64,000 bases of DNA. Source: Alphaproteobacteria bacterium. Its GTDB lineage: Bacteria > Pseudomonadota > Alphaproteobacteria > Acetobacterales > Acetobacteraceae. Under the pieces are notes generated by a model that was not told the origin of the DNA, did no database searches, and saw nothing but the letters and a program-made list of their open reading frames with translations. Both the position numbers and the translations under genes were made by a program. The number at the start of each line of letters is the position of its first letter. Within the stretch, counting starts at the first letter, position 1. The stretch spans positions 1-64,000 of the forward strand of contig VGDM01000014.1 in NCBI GenBank assembly GCA_016869715.1, read 5' to 3'. Shown here piece by piece: positions 61,645 through 64,000 of the stretch.

Positions 61645-62624
61645 AAGATCACGTTGCGATTATTGGCGCTGGCGCCTGGGGCACGGCACTTGCCATTCAG
61701 GCGCATCGCGCGGGGCAAAGCGTCATGCTTTGGGCACGCGATCCGGCGCGCGCCGCCTTGATCCAACAAACCCGCGCGAATGAACGGCTGCTGCCGGGCG
61801 TCACCTTGCCGGAGAGCATCACCGTCACTGCCGATGCAGCGCAGACGCTGGATGGCGCGGCAATGATTCTGCTGGTGGTGCCGGCGCAAGCGCTGCGCCC
61901 CGTGCTGCACAGCCTGCCAGTACTGCCCGCCCCCGCGTTGATCTGCGCCAAGGGGGTGGAGGCAGGCAGCCTGATGCTGCCGCTTGAAATCCTGAGCGCA
62001 ACGCACCCCGATGCGATTGCTGGCGTGTTGAGTGGCCCGAATTTCGCCCATGAAATCGCTCGCGGCCTGCCCGCCGCCGCTGTGGTGGCAAGCCATGATG
62101 CGGGCCTGCGCGCGCTTGGCGTGGCGCAGCTTGGGTCAGCGGGGTTCCGGCTTTACGGCGGCGATGACCCGGTGGGTGCCCAGATCGGCGGCGCGGCCAA
62201 GAATGTGATCGCGATTGCCGCCGGCGCCGTGATGGGTGCCGGGCTTGGCGAGAATGCACGCGCCGCGCTGATCACGCGCGGGCGTGCTGAGATTGCGCGC
62301 CTCGCCAGTGCATTAGGTGGGCGCGCCGATACGGTTGCGGGGCTTTCGGGGCTTGGTGATTTGCTGCTGACGGCAACGGGGGCGGGCAGCCGCAATACAT
62401 CGCTCGGCATGGCGCTTGGGCGCGGGGAGAGCTTGGCCGAGATTCTCGCCGCGCGGCAGGGGATTACGGAAGGGGTGTTGACCGGGCCTGCCTTGGTTGC
62501 GCGCGCGGCACAGCTTGGCGTTGATTTGCCGATTTGCGCCGCGGTGGCGGATCTCGTGCGCGGCAGGGTGACGGTGCAGGAAGCGGTGGCGCGATTGCTC
62601 GCCCGGCCGCAGCGGGATGAATAG
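61641..62624 (+). CDS. gpsA: Glycerol-3-phosphate dehydrogenase [NAD(P)+]
   Basis: The 327-residue enzyme reduces dihydroxyacetone phosphate to sn-glycerol 3-phosphate for phospholipid synthesis. IIGAGAWGTALAIQAHRAGQ is the Rossmann nucleotide motif, VLSGPNFAHEIARGLPAAAV and DPVGAQIGGAAKNVIAIAAG (catalytic Lys in AAKN) are the family signatures, followed by GLSGLGDLLLTATGAGSRNT. Length is standard. Overlaps rlmJ by four bases. Confidence 0.95.
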   Translation: MKDHVAIIGAGAWGTALAIQAHRAGQSVMLWARDPARAALIQQTRANERLLPGVTLPESITVTADAAQTLDGAAMILLVVPAQALRPVLHSLPVLPAPALICAKGVEAGSLMLPLEILSATHPDAIAGVLSGPNFAHEIARGLPAAAVVASHDAGLRALGVAQLGSAGFRLYGGDDPVGAQIGGAAKNVIAIAAGAVMGAGLGENARAALITRGRAEIARLASALGGRADTVAGLSGLGDLLLTATGAGSRNTSLGMALGRGESLAEILAARQGITEGVLTGPALVARAAQLGVDLPICAAVADLVRGRVTVQEAVARLLARPQRDE

Positions 62625-62672
62625 CAGAGGGCATCCTCGCCAAACGCGCCCGACCAGGTTTAGCCTTGCATC

Positions 62673-63401
62673 ATGTCACGCAAGCCCGCCCGCGCATCGC
62701 GCGCCATTCTGATCACCCGCCCGGAACCCGGCGCGGCGGAATCCGCGCGCGCTGTTGCCGCACTTGGGTGGGAAGCGGTGCTGGCGCCCGCGCTCACGCT
62801 GACCGCCCTGCCCTTCAAACCGCCGGCAAATTGCCAGGCCATCATCATCACCAGCCGCGCCGCGGCCCGGGCCTTGCCACCTGCTGCGCTGCCCGTGATG
62901 GCGGTCGGCGAAGCCTCAGCCGCTGAGGCCCGTGCGCGTGGTTTTGTTGATGTGCGCGCGGCGGCGGGGGATGCGCAGGCACTGGCAGCGCTGATTGGCG
63001 CAACGCTAAAGCCAGAACGAGGCACGCTTTGTCTGGCCGTTGGCGAAGGCTATGCGCTTGATCTCGCTTCTGCTGTGCGCGCCAAGGGATTTCGTGTGCT
63101 GCGCCGCGTGGTTTATGCCGCGCGGCCCAGCGCCGCTTTGCCGGAAGAAGCGCGCCACGCCATGCGGGAAGGCCGCATTCATGCCGCGCTTTTCACCTCG
63201 CCCCGCTCAGCGCAGGAAGCGATGCGCCTGCTGCGCGATGCCGGGTTAGAAAAGGCCACCCAGAAGATCATCGCCATCGCACTAAGCCCGCGCATTGCCG
63301 CGCACCTTGCCGCCCTGCCCTGGCAGGAAATCCGCACTGCAAGCCGGCCAGATCACGCTGCCTCGTTGGCATGCCTTGGCGCCCCGGATGTGCTAAGGTA
63401 G
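62673..63401 (+). CDS. hemD: Uroporphyrinogen-III synthase
   Basis: The 242-residue protein has the two-domain HemD layout with little strict conservation: AILITRPEPGAAESARAVAA at the start, IIITSRAAARALP, and RIHAALFTSPRSAQEAMRLL plus IIAIALSPRIAAHLA in the second half. It closes hydroxymethylbilane to uroporphyrinogen III in heme synthesis. It is 48 bases after gpsA and followed after five bases by a mitofilin-like gene, the HemD-HemX order common in proteobacteria. Confidence 0.86.
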   Translation: MSRKPARASRAILITRPEPGAAESARAVAALGWEAVLAPALTLTALPFKPPANCQAIIITSRAAARALPPAALPVMAVGEASAAEARARGFVDVRAAAGDAQALAALIGATLKPERGTLCLAVGEGYALDLASAVRAKGFRVLRRVVYAARPSAALPEEARHAMREGRIHAALFTSPRSAQEAMRLLRDAGLEKATQKIIAIALSPRIAAHLAALPWQEIRTASRPDHAASLACLGAPDVLR

Positions 63402-63406
63402 CCAGA

Positions 63407-64000
63407 ATGAGTGAGACCTCCCCTGCGCCCAAGCGCCACCTTGATCCTCTGTTGCTGCCGCTTTTTGCCGGCGGCGCAGTGCTGGTATTTGCGCTTGGCT
63501 GGCTGCTGATCACACCGCGCCCCAGCGCCCCGCCCCTGCCCAATCTCGGCCCGCTGGAAGCCCGGCTTGCCGCACTGGAAGCGCGGCCCGGCTTCAATGC
63601 CGCACCTTTGGAATCGCGGATCATCGCGCTGGAAGCCCGGCCCCGCACTGCGGCGGCACCCGATCTGGCGCCGATTGCGCAGCGGTTGGAAACGCTGGAA
63701 GCCCGCCTCGCTGGGCTGGAAGGCAGGCCGGCGCCAAGCCTTGATGTCTCCGGCCTCACCCCGCGCGCCTTGGCCGAAACCCTGGCGACACGGCTTGATC
63801 GCCTCACCGAGCGGCAGGACGCCATCGCTGCCCGGCTGCAAGCCGCCGATGCCGAGGCTTTGCGCCGGACCGAAGACCTGGCGCGTAGCCTGCTTGCGCG
63901 CCTGGAAGCCGCCGAAAAGCTGGAAGCCGAGCGCATCGCCGCAGCCGGCAAGGCCCTAGAAGGAACGCTCGCTGACGCGGAATCCGCGCTTGGCGCCCGG
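63407..64000 (+). CDS. Mitofilin/HemX-like membrane-anchored coiled-coil protein, cut by the window end
   Basis: The first 198 residues are present. A membrane helix (LLLPLFAGGAVLVFALGWLL, about 14-33) is followed by a Pro-rich segment and repeated LEARLAALEARP-type heptads that predict a long coiled coil (about 48-198). In alphaproteobacteria a mitofilin-domain (Mic60-like) protein encoded next to hemD has this layout and is linked to membrane shape. The C-terminal mitofilin domain lies beyond the window, so the family is inferred from context and architecture. No stop is reached. Confidence 0.75.
   Translation, partial: MSETSPAPKRHLDPLLLPLFAGGAVLVFALGWLLITPRPSAPPLPNLGPLEARLAALEARPGFNAAPLESRIIALEARPRTAAAPDLAPIAQRLETLEARLAGLEGRPAPSLDVSGLTPRALAETLATRLDRLTERQDAIAARLQAADAEALRRTEDLARSLLARLEAAEKLEAERIAAAGKALEGTLADAESALGAR

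Overview
The window is about 64 kb of GC-rich DNA from a Gram-negative alphaproteobacterium. Rhodospirillales, most likely Acetobacteraceae, fits best. This rests on conserved gene order (ruvC-ruvA-ruvB-ybgC-tolQ-tolR-tolA-tolB-pal-cpoB-tilS-ftsH-folP; rluD next to rpoH), a PHA module (thiolase, PhaC-like synthase, PhaR) and typical short palindromic repeats. No species can be named from the sequence alone.

Layout. 1-3.6 kb is a decayed edge: an IS3-type transposase remnant cutting a protein phosphatase, a CNNM/CBS membrane protein, a broken TacA/TacT-type toxin-antitoxin pair and a broken cupin. 3.6-9.5 kb holds gpt-csaA, a gamma-glutamyltransferase-like protein, an amidase, a histone-deacetylase-fold hydrolase, a DUF192 protein and tRNA-Pro(UGG). 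9.6-12.7 kb has a peptide ABC binding protein and a triply broken flavin monooxygenase. 12.7-25.2 kb is the long minus-strand housekeeping block for Holliday-junction processing, the Tol-Pal envelope machine, tRNA-Ile lysidinylation, FtsH and folate synthesis. 25.3-30.2 kb is mostly gene remains (amidase, sensor, TRAP binding protein, lipoprotein hydrolase) around an intact Gpx and sulfite-oxidase-like pair. 30.5-34.3 kb has a glycosyltransferase, two small conserved proteins, rluD and rpoH. 34.3-45.1 kb mixes transport and catabolic genes (some broken), AI-2E transporter, tartrate/malate-type dehydrogenase and PHA genes. 45.2-47.4 kb has xseA and an M23 peptidase. 47.5-60.7 kb is the most unusual part. 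60.8-64 kb is rlmJ-gpsA-hemD and a mitofilin-like protein cut by the window end.

The 47.5-60.7 kb locus is a compact same-strand cluster: SrfB (Hsp70/actin-fold signatures), SrfC (P-loop, dynamin-like GTPase signatures), a single-pass membrane protein with Pro-rich linkers and a Sel1/TPR-like tail, a secreted SH3-like plus vWA protein, an ABC ATPase and FtsX-type permease, a secreted formylglycine-generating-enzyme-fold protein with a coiled-coil tail, and an outer-membrane barrel candidate. The last part mirrors TagT-TagS-TagR and the periplasmic vWA region of PpkA, the envelope-sensing arm that controls type VI secretion in Pseudomonas, but no type VI gene and no kinase is present here. I infer an envelope-spanning, nucleotide-driven apparatus in which SrfB/SrfC replace the kinase output.

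A second theme is recent gene decay. About thirteen genes carry nonsense codons, frameshifts, insertions or deletion junctions. Nearly all are transport, catabolic, regulatory or toxin-antitoxin genes, and none lies in the 45.2-64 kb part. Two 101-bp TA-flanked repeats (one splitting a gene precisely) and a palindromic element that forms the last 39 codons of ruvC show mobile short repeats contributing to this.
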